This document shows positions 34,101 to 41,916 of a DNA stretch of 49,470 bases, piece after piece (position 1 is the stretch's first letter; every line of letters starts with the position of its first letter). The DNA is from an uncultured Eubacteriales bacterium. Its GTDB lineage: Bacteria > Bacillota > Clostridia > Christensenellales > CAG-138. The translations under genes were made by a program, and so were the position numbers. The notes beneath the pieces were generated by a model, which was given only the letters and a program-made list of their open reading frames with translations, ran no database searches and had not been told where the DNA came from. The stretch is from the NCBI GenBank assembly GCA_900318745.1, contig ONMC01000001.1, positions 1 through 49,470 on the forward strand, in the 5' to 3' direction.

Positions 34101-34375
34101 TCCGCAAGCTGACGCTGAAAAAGGACGGCTCGTTCGGCGGCGATCTCCTCTCGCGCGAACAGATCGAAGCGCTGAAGGATCTGGCGCTTTCGGAAGCCGC
34201 AAACGCCGCGCAGCGCATCCTCGACGGCGAAGCGGACATCTGCCCGACCGAGAGCGCATGCACGTACTGCCCGTACGACGCGGTATGCCGGTTCGACCGG
34301 CAGCTCGGATGCCGCACGCGATACGTTCCGAAGACCGAACTTTCGGAGCTTTTGAAGGAAGGTGATCCGTCATGA
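31124..34375 (+). CDS. addB: AddB subunit of the AddAB helicase-nuclease
   Basis: 1083 residues. Walker A GGAHTGKST (about 9-17) starts an inactivated-helicase-like N-terminal half; the C-terminal nuclease domain has the motif IVDYKTG after a Glu/Asp-bearing DGSMFR strand. The four Cys that hold an iron-sulphur cluster are present: one in FARCPFAQYL (about 750) and three in ACTYCPYDAVC (about 1046-1055). With AddA it resects double-strand breaks and loads recombination, the Bacillota counterpart of RecBCD, and in B. subtilis responds to the 5-base Chi AGCGG. RBS AGGAGG. Overlaps addA by ATGA. Confidence 0.96.
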   Translation: MGGLTVYRGGAHTGKSTALYRHLKEHMERGEHAILLVPEQATYAAEKQLVGMLGGLLGVEVYSFERFSERLLERFSKVRPFLSVEGRHMILRRAAYKNRGALTVFSRVSERRGFAESMDQWIGRMKQSCITPEQLEDALRKLDPDSLLSRKLHDMLLLYRDSERFMKDRYLSAQDLLTEVLDVLPQADLAHTYVYIDELDRPREQVTRLLHAILLHAKHVTITIRAERDPALAALFQPETERAEALRAFCAEHGLTYAEREFSAQSAKVDPALLHAGRQLFSSDPKPYPEATDAVTVTGYATQALEAEETANRILALVRDHGMRYSDIAIVASSLETYGPLLRRACRIRKIPLFFDASRPILGHAATDFVLSSVRAAASGLNVNDLLHILKSGYANVDAADTEHLENYLLRYGLYGSALTAPLSIGEVPDGAERARAAIVPKLTSLKESLLKKTASEKVRGLYAYLKGADLRGQLKAEADALLEAGESQDAQTYAQMWNTLMTLLMQIDAIMGDTEMGMKEFCALLEEGLSSYSIGILPGSADQVVLGDLVRTRLSRCRALFLLGCNEGVFPPSRSDDALLNNAELRRMSDAGLSVWGDTTMLSRADRLQLYTLLTKATERLHFSYACSDGHGDLTASPLLRAAEDLFPHRKTAIVLSPEDPLPPNEEVGFSVLSDALREYRADGTVRLMLPALYDRFMNDPDTRERADALYRTRALMHDRVLLDRTTARRLYGDAPMMSASRLEQFARCPFAQYLKHGLRAEERKEATERADNVGTFLHDALDAFVKAAQNDGADLKSMTQQQADAILDRILPPLIAEHNDGIFTRNARLHEALIVKLRLIRWCVYSLLRQLREGRFTVAATEASFGTEGGLDPVTLTLRDGTRVKLHGKIDRIDRTDDGSMFRIVDYKTGRSHTFDPTKFRSGETIQLPLYLEAAKQLGGEAVGMYYMPLTADPPESEDETPTHLLSGITANDPDAIAASDPHLVKRSTLIRKLTLKKDGSFGGDLLSREQIEALKDLALSEAANAAQRILDGEADICPTESACTYCPYDAVCRFDRQLGCRTRYVPKTELSELLKEGDPS

Positions 34376-37300
34376 ACTTTACCGATGCACAGCGGCAGGC
34401 GATCGACCGCAACGGAAATCTGATCGTCTCGGCGGCGGCCGGCGCGGGCAAGACGTCCGTGCTGAGCGAGCGCGTGTTCCGCCTCGTTTCGGAGGGCATG
34501 TCCGTTGAACGGATGCTGATCCTGACCTTTACGCGCGCCGCGGCGGGCGAGATGAAGGCGCGCATCACCCGGCGGCTGATGAAGGCCGCGCAGGAGGACG
34601 GCGCGCGCGCCGCGTACTATCGCGAGCAGGCGGCGCTCGTTCCGAACGCAAACATCTCCACGATCGACGCTTTCTGCTCGAAGATCGTGTTCCGTCACTT
34701 CTTCCGCGTGGGGCTCACGCCGTCGTGCAAGACGCTCGACGAGACCGAAGCCGAGGTGCTGCGCGCAAAGACGCGCGGCGACGTGCTGGACGACTTTGCC
34801 GCAAACGGCGCAGACGCATACCGGACGCTGATCATGGCGTTCGGTTCCGAACCGTCTCTGATCGAAGCGATGCAGAGCGCCGAGCGGTTCCTCTGCGCGC
34901 AGCCCGATCCCGACGGATGGCTTGCGCAGGCGAACGCGGACCTCGACGATCCAAAAGCGCTGAAGCGGCAGCTTTCTTTTACGCTTGAAACCGATCGCGC
35001 CGCGCTGGAGCGGCATCTCATTGAGCTCGACCGGCAGGCGGCGCTGCTGCCGCCCGCGTGCGAAAAGGTGCTGTCGCTCGTTTCGCAGCTTCTGGTGCAC
35101 GGACGCGGCGCGCTGCTGCAGACCGACCGCGACGCATACCGCGACGCGCTTTCCGGGCTGCTTTCCGTGACCGGCAGCCTTTCCTGGCCGAAGGATTTTT
35201 CGCCCGAAGACAAGGCGGGCGTCGCGGATGCGAAGTCCGATCTTCTGAAGCTTGCGAAGGAGCAGGCCGAACGGTGCGCCGTGCCGTTCGACGAATGGCT
35301 GCGCCGCGAAGCCGAGGCGGCGCCGGTGCTTTCGGCGTTTTACGCGCTGATGCGCCGCTATCTCGACGCATTCGCCGCGGCGAAGCGAGCCGAAAACGCA
35401 TTGGATTTCTCCGATCTCGAACACATGACGATCGAGATCTTAAAGGACGACGAGATCGCCGCGGAGTACCGCGCGCGCTTCTCTGCCGTCATCGTAGACG
35501 AATATCAGGACAGCAACCGCGTGCAGGAAACGATCCTGAACCGCATCGCGCCGAAGGACGCGTTCTTCTTTGTGGGCGACGTAAAGCAGTCGATCTATCG
35601 CTTCCGCATGGCGGAGCCGGAGCTGTTTCTTGAAAAATGCCGTGATTTTCACGGCGACGCCGGCACGCGCATCGACCTCGGGCATAATTTCCGCTCCGGA
35701 AAGGCCGTGATCGACGCGGTCAACACGGTGTTCGAAACGATCATGCAGGAGTCGATCGCCGAGATTGATTATGACGCGCGCGCACGCCTTCTGCAGGGCG
35801 CAGCGGACGCGCCTGACGGCAAGGCGGAACTGCATCTCTTTTCGCGCGAAGCGGATCCCGACGACGGCGAGGGTCTGGAGGACGCGGAGGCGGAAGCGCG
35901 CTTCGCGGCGCAGACGATCCTTTCGCGCATGCGCGAGCCGGTGTACGACGGAGGCAAAACGCGTCCCTGCCGCTACGACGACTTTGCGGTGCTGCTGCGC
36001 AGCAAAAAATACGCCCGCGTGTGGACGCAGACGCTGTCGCAGATGGGTGTGCCGTGCTACGCGCAGATGGAAGGCGGCTATTTCGACGCGATCGAAGTCA
36101 AGCTCGTTATGTGCCTGCTCTCCGTGCTCGACAACCGCAGGCAGGACATTCCGCTCGTCGCGGTGCTGCGCTCGCCGCTGTTCGGCTGGAGCGACGACGA
36201 TCTGATCCGCGTGCGCATGCACGACAGGCGCGCGGCGCTTCTGGACTGTCTTCTTGCACTTCGCTCGGACGATAAGGCGGTCGACGCGTTCCTTTCGACC
36301 GTCGAGCGCTGGCAGTCGCTCTCGCGGCGGCTTCCGCTCGGCGATCTGCTTGAAACGATCCTTGACGAAACGCATCTTCGCGAACAGATGAGCGTGCTGA
36401 CCGGCGGCGATCAGCGCGCGGCGAACCTCGATGCGCTCATCGCGCAGGCGCGCAGCTTCGACGCGGCCGGGCTCTCCGGCATCCACGGCTTCCTTCGCTT
36501 CATGGACAACGCAAAGGAAACGCAGCGCCTCGGCGCGGCGGCGACCGTGACCGCGAACGTCGTGCGCATCATGACGGTCCACGCGTCGAAGGGCCTCGAG
36601 TTTCCGTTCGTATTTTTCGGCGCGCTCGGCACGCGCTTTAACCGTCAGGACGAGAGCAAGCCGCTCGTGACGGACGCGCGTCTCGGCGTGGGGCTGCGCT
36701 ATGCGGACCGCTTCGGCGTGCGGCACGAGACCGCGGCGCGCACGAACGTGATCCGCGCGATCTCCGACGCGTCATGGGCGGAAGAACTGCGCGTGCTGTA
36801 CGTCGGCATGACGCGCGCCAAACAGGAACTGTATCTTCTGGGCTCGCTGTCCCATGCCGAAGCGCGCCTTGCCTCGCTTCCGGAACCGACGCCGCTTTCG
36901 ATCCGAAAATGCTCGGATTCCCTGCGGCTTCTGATGCTTTCCCTGAACGGGCACATCACGCCCGTACTGCACAAAAAGAGCGAGTTTTCCGAACCGTCCG
37001 CGCCCGAAGCCGTGGACGGGATCCCGAAGCCGACCGACGCGGAGCGCGAAGCGCTGGACCGGCGCTTTGCATGGCGCTACCCCGTTCCGGTGCGCAGCGC
37101 GATCCCCGAAAAGACGTCCGTCACCTCGCTCGAACAGGCGCAGACGCCGGCCTTTGACGAACCCGCGTTCGAAACCGGCTACGACGTGCTGCTTGCCGGC
37201 AGCGCGGTACACCGCGTGCTCGAGCGCATGCCGCTGCACGATGCGGCGGCGCGGACCGCATACCTGAACGGCGAGCATGCGCTTTCTCCGTTCCATCGCA

Positions 37301-37653
37301 ATGCGATCGAGCACTTTGCGGCGTCGCCGCTCTTTGCGCGCATGTGCGCCGCTTCGCGTGTCGAGCGCGAATGGAGCTTCGTCTGCCCGTTCCCCGCGCG
37401 CGAGCTCGTCGATGCGGACAGCGACGAGCCGATCCTTCTGCAGGGCGTGATCGACGCCTGCTTTGTCGAGGACGGCGCCTGGGTGCTGCTCGATTATAAG
37501 ACCGACCGGGTCGAGGGCGATCCCGCCGTTTATGCGCAAAAGCATGTGCGGCAGGTCGCGCTGTACGCGAAGGTGCTCGAACACATGACGCATCTTCCGG
37601 TCAAAGAGCGATACATCGTCCTGCTCGGCGCGGACGCGGAGGTGCCGGTATGA
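34372..37653 (+). CDS. addA: AddA subunit of the AddAB helicase-nuclease
   Basis: 1093 residues, UvrD/Rep-type SF1A helicase plus RecB-type nuclease. Q motif and Walker A AAAGAGKTS with Lys27, Walker B IVDEYQDSN, motif III DVKQSIYRFR, motif V VHASKGLEFP, motif VI VGMTRAKQELYL, and the C-terminal nuclease core LLDYKTDRV (about 1040). The length is somewhat shorter than B. subtilis AddA (1232). Start overlaps the addB stop codon and its own stop overlaps the rsmF-like start, so the three are translationally linked. Confidence 0.97.
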   Translation: MNFTDAQRQAIDRNGNLIVSAAAGAGKTSVLSERVFRLVSEGMSVERMLILTFTRAAAGEMKARITRRLMKAAQEDGARAAYYREQAALVPNANISTIDAFCSKIVFRHFFRVGLTPSCKTLDETEAEVLRAKTRGDVLDDFAANGADAYRTLIMAFGSEPSLIEAMQSAERFLCAQPDPDGWLAQANADLDDPKALKRQLSFTLETDRAALERHLIELDRQAALLPPACEKVLSLVSQLLVHGRGALLQTDRDAYRDALSGLLSVTGSLSWPKDFSPEDKAGVADAKSDLLKLAKEQAERCAVPFDEWLRREAEAAPVLSAFYALMRRYLDAFAAAKRAENALDFSDLEHMTIEILKDDEIAAEYRARFSAVIVDEYQDSNRVQETILNRIAPKDAFFFVGDVKQSIYRFRMAEPELFLEKCRDFHGDAGTRIDLGHNFRSGKAVIDAVNTVFETIMQESIAEIDYDARARLLQGAADAPDGKAELHLFSREADPDDGEGLEDAEAEARFAAQTILSRMREPVYDGGKTRPCRYDDFAVLLRSKKYARVWTQTLSQMGVPCYAQMEGGYFDAIEVKLVMCLLSVLDNRRQDIPLVAVLRSPLFGWSDDDLIRVRMHDRRAALLDCLLALRSDDKAVDAFLSTVERWQSLSRRLPLGDLLETILDETHLREQMSVLTGGDQRAANLDALIAQARSFDAAGLSGIHGFLRFMDNAKETQRLGAAATVTANVVRIMTVHASKGLEFPFVFFGALGTRFNRQDESKPLVTDARLGVGLRYADRFGVRHETAARTNVIRAISDASWAEELRVLYVGMTRAKQELYLLGSLSHAEARLASLPEPTPLSIRKCSDSLRLLMLSLNGHITPVLHKKSEFSEPSAPEAVDGIPKPTDAEREALDRRFAWRYPVPVRSAIPEKTSVTSLEQAQTPAFDEPAFETGYDVLLAGSAVHRVLERMPLHDAAARTAYLNGEHALSPFHRNAIEHFAASPLFARMCAASRVEREWSFVCPFPARELVDADSDEPILLQGVIDACFVEDGAWVLLDYKTDRVEGDPAVYAQKHVRQVALYAKVLEHMTHLPVKERYIVLLGADAEVPV

Positions 37654-38930
37654 GCGCGCGCGTTTACCCCGAAGCGTTTCTCACGCGCATGCAGGCACAG
37701 CTCGGCGCGGACTATCCGGCGTTTTTCGACGCATTGCAGGCGCCGCCGAAGCGGGCGCTGCACGTCAATGCGCAGAAGACGGACTTGAAAACGCTTTCCG
37801 CGCTGCTGAACCTGCCGCTTGCGCCGCTGTCGGAAAACCCCGACGGCGCGGCGGTCCCCGCCGATTTCAACCCGAACGCAGCGCCGTTCCATGCCGCGGG
37901 ACTGTTTTACATGCAGGAGGCGTGCGCGCAGGCGCCCGTCGCCGCGCTGGAGCTTCCGGACGCGCCGGTCGTGCTTGATCTGTGCGCCGCGCCCGGCGGC
38001 AAGAGCACGCAGCTGCTTTCGAAGATGCGCGGCGGCGTGCTGTTTGCAAACGAGATCGTCCCGTCGCGCGCAAACGTGCTGCTCGGCAATCTCGAGCGCA
38101 TGGGCGCGACGAACGCGATCGTTCTGAACTGCGAACCGCATCCGCTGTGCGTTCGGCTGAAGGACCGGTGCGACGCCGTCGTCGTCGACGCGCCGTGCGC
38201 CGGAGAAGCGATGTTCCGCAAGGACGAGACCGCCGTTACGGAGTGGTCGGCCGCGCATGTCGAGGCGTGCGCCGCGCGGCAGCGCGCGATCCTTTCGGAC
38301 GCCGCCGTCGCCGTCAGACCGGGCGGTCGGCTTCTGTATGCCACCTGCTCCTTCTCGGAACAGGAAAACGAACAGACCGTCGCGTGGCTTCTCGAACGGC
38401 GGCCCGATTTTCGCTGCGAAACGATGCGGCGGCTGTATCCGCACACGAGCGCGGGCGAAGGTCAGTTTTACGCGATCCTGGTCCGCGAGGGCGTTCGCGA
38501 GCCGTCCGCGTTTTTTGAAGCGAAGTCCGACCGCGTTCCGCTGTTCGACGCGTTTTGCGCACAGCTTGCACCGCTTTCCGGCACGCTGCGGCTGCTGAAG
38601 GACGGGCGCGTGCTGCTGCTGCCGCCGATGCCGTTTGCATTGGACGGCGTCAAGATCCTGCGCGCGGGGCTGCTGCTCGGCGAATGCAAGGGAACCCGCT
38701 TCGAACCCGCGCACGCGCTGGCGGTCGCCGGCGGAAAAACGCCGTTTTTACGCACCGCGGAGCTGTCGTTCGACGAAGCGATGCGCTATCTCAAAGGCGA
38801 AACGATCGAAAAAGACACGGAAAAGGGCTACGGCGCGGTCACGTACAAGGGGTTCGCGCTCGGGCTTTACAAGGCGTCCGACGGGATGCTGAAGAACCGC
38901 TATCCGAAGGGACTGCGGCTGTTGAAATGA
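37650..38930 (+). CDS. RsmF/RsmB-type rRNA m5C methyltransferase
   Basis: 426 residues, NOL1/NOP2/Sun family. SAM motif I DLCAAPGGKSTQ (about 110-121), motif IV VDAPCAGEAMFRK with its Cys and motif VI LYATCSFSEQEN with the catalytic Cys. The N-terminal RsmF-type domain and a C-terminal extension (about 290-426, ending GMLKNRYPKGLRLLK) of the PUA-like RsmF_methylt_CI / FAU-like kind suggest RsmF (16S C1407) or a close Gram-positive relative; the exact position is uncertain. It precedes rsmA by 13 bases, grouping two rRNA methylases behind addBA. Confidence 0.9.
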   Translation: MSARVYPEAFLTRMQAQLGADYPAFFDALQAPPKRALHVNAQKTDLKTLSALLNLPLAPLSENPDGAAVPADFNPNAAPFHAAGLFYMQEACAQAPVAALELPDAPVVLDLCAAPGGKSTQLLSKMRGGVLFANEIVPSRANVLLGNLERMGATNAIVLNCEPHPLCVRLKDRCDAVVVDAPCAGEAMFRKDETAVTEWSAAHVEACAARQRAILSDAAVAVRPGGRLLYATCSFSEQENEQTVAWLLERRPDFRCETMRRLYPHTSAGEGQFYAILVREGVREPSAFFEAKSDRVPLFDAFCAQLAPLSGTLRLLKDGRVLLLPPMPFALDGVKILRAGLLLGECKGTRFEPAHALAVAGGKTPFLRTAELSFDEAMRYLKGETIEKDTEKGYGAVTYKGFALGLYKASDGMLKNRYPKGLRLLK

Positions 38931-38943
38931 AAGGAACCATCGC

Positions 38944-39738
38944 ATGAGAGCTGAACTCGCTTTTACGAAATCCGCTTTGGAGCGCATCGGCGCGCGCCCG
39001 AACAAGGCGCTCGGACAGAATTTCTGCATCGACGGAGATCGGCTGAGATCCTGCGTCGATCGCATGTCGCTCGCACAGACCGTGATCGAGATCGGTCCCG
39101 GCTTCGGCGCGCTGACCGAGCTGCTTTTAGAACGCGGCGCGGTCGTGACCGCCGTCGAAAAGGACGAAACGATGGTACGGTTTCTGCACGAAACGCTGCC
39201 GCACCCGAACCTTTCGGTCGTGCAGGGCGACGCGCTGAAGTTCCGCTATTCCGACGTGCCCGCGCCGTTCTCGGTCGTCGGCAACCTCCCGTATTACATC
39301 ACGACGCCGCTGTGCGCCGCCGTTCTGAAGGCGCTGCCCGTGTCGTTTTACGCAATGGTGCAGAAGGAAGCGGCGGACCGGTTTTTTGCCGCGCCGAAGG
39401 ACGACTGCTACGGACCGCTGTCGATCGTCACGCAGCTGTATTATGACGCGCAGGTGCTCGCGCCGTTTGCGGAGGACTGCTTTTATCCGAGTCCGAACGT
39501 CGCGTCCGTTTTCGTCGGCATGACAAAGCGCACGGACGCGCCCGACGTGCCGCCCGCAAAGCTCTATGCGTTCTGTTCGGAGCTGCTTTCGATGCGGCGC
39601 AAGACGATCAAAAACAATCTGAAGCGATACGAAACCGCGGACGCCGCGCTTGCTGCACTGTCGATCGATCCGGGCATCCGCGCGGAGACGCTTTCGCCCG
39701 AAACGATTCTGCGGCTCTATACGCTGCTTGCAGACTGA
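38944..39738 (+). CDS. rsmA: 16S rRNA dimethyladenosine transferase (KsgA)
   Basis: 264 residues. KALGQNFCID at the start, SAM motif I VIEIGPGFGALT, acidic AVEKDETM, and the catalytic NLPYYITTP motif. It dimethylates the two adjacent adenines of helix 45 (A1518/A1519) in 16S rRNA as a late 30S assembly checkpoint. Loss gives kasugamycin resistance. Standard length. Last gene of the thpR-addB-addA-rsmF-rsmA operon, followed directly by a terminator whose A-run begins at the last base of its stop codon. Confidence 0.96.
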   Translation: MRAELAFTKSALERIGARPNKALGQNFCIDGDRLRSCVDRMSLAQTVIEIGPGFGALTELLLERGAVVTAVEKDETMVRFLHETLPHPNLSVVQGDALKFRYSDVPAPFSVVGNLPYYITTPLCAAVLKALPVSFYAMVQKEAADRFFAAPKDDCYGPLSIVTQLYYDAQVLAPFAEDCFYPSPNVASVFVGMTKRTDAPDVPPAKLYAFCSELLSMRRKTIKNNLKRYETADAALAALSIDPGIRAETLSPETILRLYTLLAD

Positions 39739-39768
39739 AAAAAGACGTCCGCCCGGACGTCTTTTTTG
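39738..39768. terminator. Bidirectional terminator after rsmA
   Basis: AGACGTCC / GGACGTCT stem (39743-39762) with a 4-nt GCCC loop, flanked by A6 on the left and T7 on the right. Confidence 0.9.
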
Positions 39769-39774
39769 TTTCGC

Positions 39775-40362
39775 TTATTCGAACCGGTTTGCTTCGCCCG
39801 GCGTCGGCACGGTCGTGACGGCAAACTCGCCCGATCCGGTCTTCGCATAGGCGGTGTCCGCTTCGAGCGCCGGCACGTGCGCCTCGTCCGCTTCGACGTT
39901 GTTCGGGTTCACGAGGTACAGATCCTCGCCCTTTGCGGACAGGTTGAAGCCGGTGCAGTACGGATCGGCGTCGCTCTGCTCGGTGCCGCCCGTGCAGTAG
40001 AGCAGCAGGTATCCGCCGCTCTTTAAGACCGTGCCCTCGGGGAACGTGTAGCGGAACGTGCGCTTGATCTCGTTCGAAAAGCCGTATCCCGAAAGATCGA
40101 TGTCCGCATCGCTCGGGTTATAGATCTCCACCCAGTCGACCGTGCCGTATTCGGGATGGTCGAACGCGGCGTGGTTCGAGGTCATGATCTCCGAAAACAC
40201 CGGCATCGTCGGTTTTTGGGGCAGCAGCAGCGCCGCCGCGATCACAAGCGCGATCACGACGGCGGACGCGGCGACCAGGATCAGCGCGCGTTTTCGCGTG
40301 AAACCGATGCTTTCCTTTTGAAATTCGTTCTCCAGCGAGAGTTCTTCCGAAATCTGTTCCAT
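39775..40362 (-). CDS. Membrane-anchored lamin-tail-domain (LTD) protein
   Basis: 195 residues. An acidic then basic cytosolic head (1-25), one transmembrane helix (about 26-47), and one LTD (about 52-190): FSEIMTSNHAAF, the core VDWVEIYNPSDADIDLSGYG and the final TTVPTPGEANRFE. LTDs are Ig-like modules that bind or display at surfaces; here no enzyme domain is attached, and function is unknown. ATG at 40362 has no ribosome site; a -10 ends six bases upstream, so the transcript should be leaderless. An upstream in-frame ATG at 40401 lies within the promoter and is rejected. Confidence 0.84.
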   Translation of the reverse strand: MEQISEELSLENEFQKESIGFTRKRALILVAASAVVIALVIAAALLLPQKPTMPVFSEIMTSNHAAFDHPEYGTVDWVEIYNPSDADIDLSGYGFSNEIKRTFRYTFPEGTVLKSGGYLLLYCTGGTEQSDADPYCTGFNLSAKGEDLYLVNPNNVEADEAHVPALEADTAYAKTGSGEFAVTTVPTPGEANRFE

Positions 40363-40368
40363 ATTTGC

Positions 40369-40397
40369 AGTATAACAGCAAAAAACTGTTTCCACAA
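40369..40397 (-). promoter_or_regulatory. Leaderless-type promoter of the LTD gene
   Basis: Minus strand TTGTGG (40392-40397), 17-bp spacer, extended TG-T-TATACT (hexamer 40369-40374). Its -35 overlaps the -35 of the divergent glpK promoter. Confidence 0.7.
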
Positions 40398-40417
40398 GCA
40401 CAAATCTATGCTATAAT
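40389..40417 (+). promoter_or_regulatory. Promoter of glpK
   Basis: TTTCCA (40389-40394), 17-bp spacer, TATAAT (40412-40417), then GGAAAGGCGG ahead of the ATG at 40444. Confidence 0.65.
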
Positions 40418-40443
40418 ACAAAATCGGAAAGGCGGTAACGACC

Positions 40444-41894
40444 ATGCAGAAATACCTTTTGTCTCTGGATCAGGGCACGCGTCCGCGCAGTATGAATTTG
40501 CGCAGCATTACCCGATGCCCGGCTATGTCGAGCATGACGCGAACGAGATCCTGAACACCGAACTGGACGCCGTGCGTGCCGTTTTGAAAAAGGCGGACGT
40601 CAAGCCGGGCGAGGTTGCCTGCATCGGCGTGACCAACCAGCGCGAAACGACGATCGTCTGGGAAAAGGCGACCGGCAAGCCCGTGCACCCCGCCATCGTC
40701 TGGCAGTGCCGGCGGACCGCGCCGCTGTGCGAACAGCTGATCCGCGAGGGCATGAAGGATTATATCCAGCAGTCGACCGGTCTTCTGATTGACGCGTACT
40801 TCTCCGCGACCAAGCTGCGCTACATCCTCGACGCCGTTCCGAACGGACAGATGCTTGCCGAAAACGGCGATCTGCTGTTCGGCACCGTCGACACATGGCT
40901 CATCTGGAACCTGACCGGCGCGCATGTGACCGATTACAGCAACGCGTCGCGCACCATGCTCTACAACATCCACACGCTTTCTTACGATCCGGTCATCATG
41001 CACAGGCTGAACATCCCCGCCTGCATCCTGCCCGAAGTCAAGCCCTCCGCGGCGGTCTACGGCTTTGTGAAGGAAGGCATCGAGGGGCTCGAAGCGCTGG
41101 CGGGCGTGCCCGTTTCCGGCGACGCGGGCGACCAGCAGGCGGCGCTGTTCGGGCAGGCGTGCTTTGAGCCGGGTCAGGCGAAATGCACCTACGGCACCGG
41201 CGGCTTTCTGATGATGCAGACGGGCGACAAGCCGGTCGCAAGCAAGAACCGCCTGCTCACCACGATCGCGTGGGGCGTCGGCGGACGCGTGTGCTATGCG
41301 CTCGAAGGCAGCATCTTCAACGCAGGCAGTTCGATCAAATGGCTCAGAGACGAGGTCGGCCTGATCTCCTCCGCGCACGAGATCGACACGCTTGCCGAAT
41401 CCGTGCCCGACGCGGGCGGCGCCTACTTTGTCTCGGCGTTTACGGGACTCGGCGCACCGCATTGGGACATGTACGCGCGCGGCGCGTTGGTCGGCTTGAC
41501 CCGCGCCACGAACCGTGCGCATATCGCGCGTGCGGTGCTCGAAGGCATCGTCTATCAGGTCGGCGATCTTGCCCGCACGATGGAATTTGACAGCGGCAGA
41601 AAGATCGGCGAGCTGAAGGTCGACGGCGGCGCATCCGTCTCCGACGTGATGATGCAGTTCCAGGCGGACATGCTCGACGTACCGGTCAATCGTCCGAAAT
41701 GTGTGGAATCGACCGCGCTCGGCGCGGCTTACCTTGCCGCGATCGGCGCCGGCATCTATCAGGACGAGCAGGAAGTCATGCACTATTGGGAGAGCGAAAA
41801 GATCTTCCACCCCTCGATGAGCGAGGTGGAACGCGCCAACCGTCAGCGCGGCTGGACGAAGGCCGTGGAAAAAGCAAAGAACTGGGAAGATTGA
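40444..41894 (+). pseudogene. glpK: Glycerol kinase, frameshifted by a short internal deletion
   Basis: The start (RBS GGAAAGG, MQKYLLSLDQGT) reads in one frame for 12 codons. At 40477-40481 the reading frame changes, and the rest (from ASAQYEFAQHYP to KAVEKAKNWED, 40479-41894) is intact in another frame. In GlpK about 15-17 residues normally lie between these points, including T-S-S-R of the ATP phosphate loop; about 49 bases appear to be missing, a number not divisible by three. All later motifs are healthy (NQRETTIVWE, GDAGDQQAALFG, the VDGGAS adenosine loop), with no further stop codon or shift. So the gene is either freshly broken or the deletion is a sequencing/assembly error at a short CGTCC/GCGC repeat. 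An intact copy would phosphorylate glycerol to glycerol 3-phosphate. The gene is co-directional with an Ldh-family dehydrogenase 22 bases on. Confidence 0.85.
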
Positions 41895-41916
41895 TCCGAA
41901 GGGAGAATACAATACA

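Noticed and set aside
40365-40478. Upstream in-frame start for the main glpK frame
   Set aside because: This frame crosses the promoter and ribosome site and encodes nothing GlpK-like before 40479; the true start at 40444 is in another frame.
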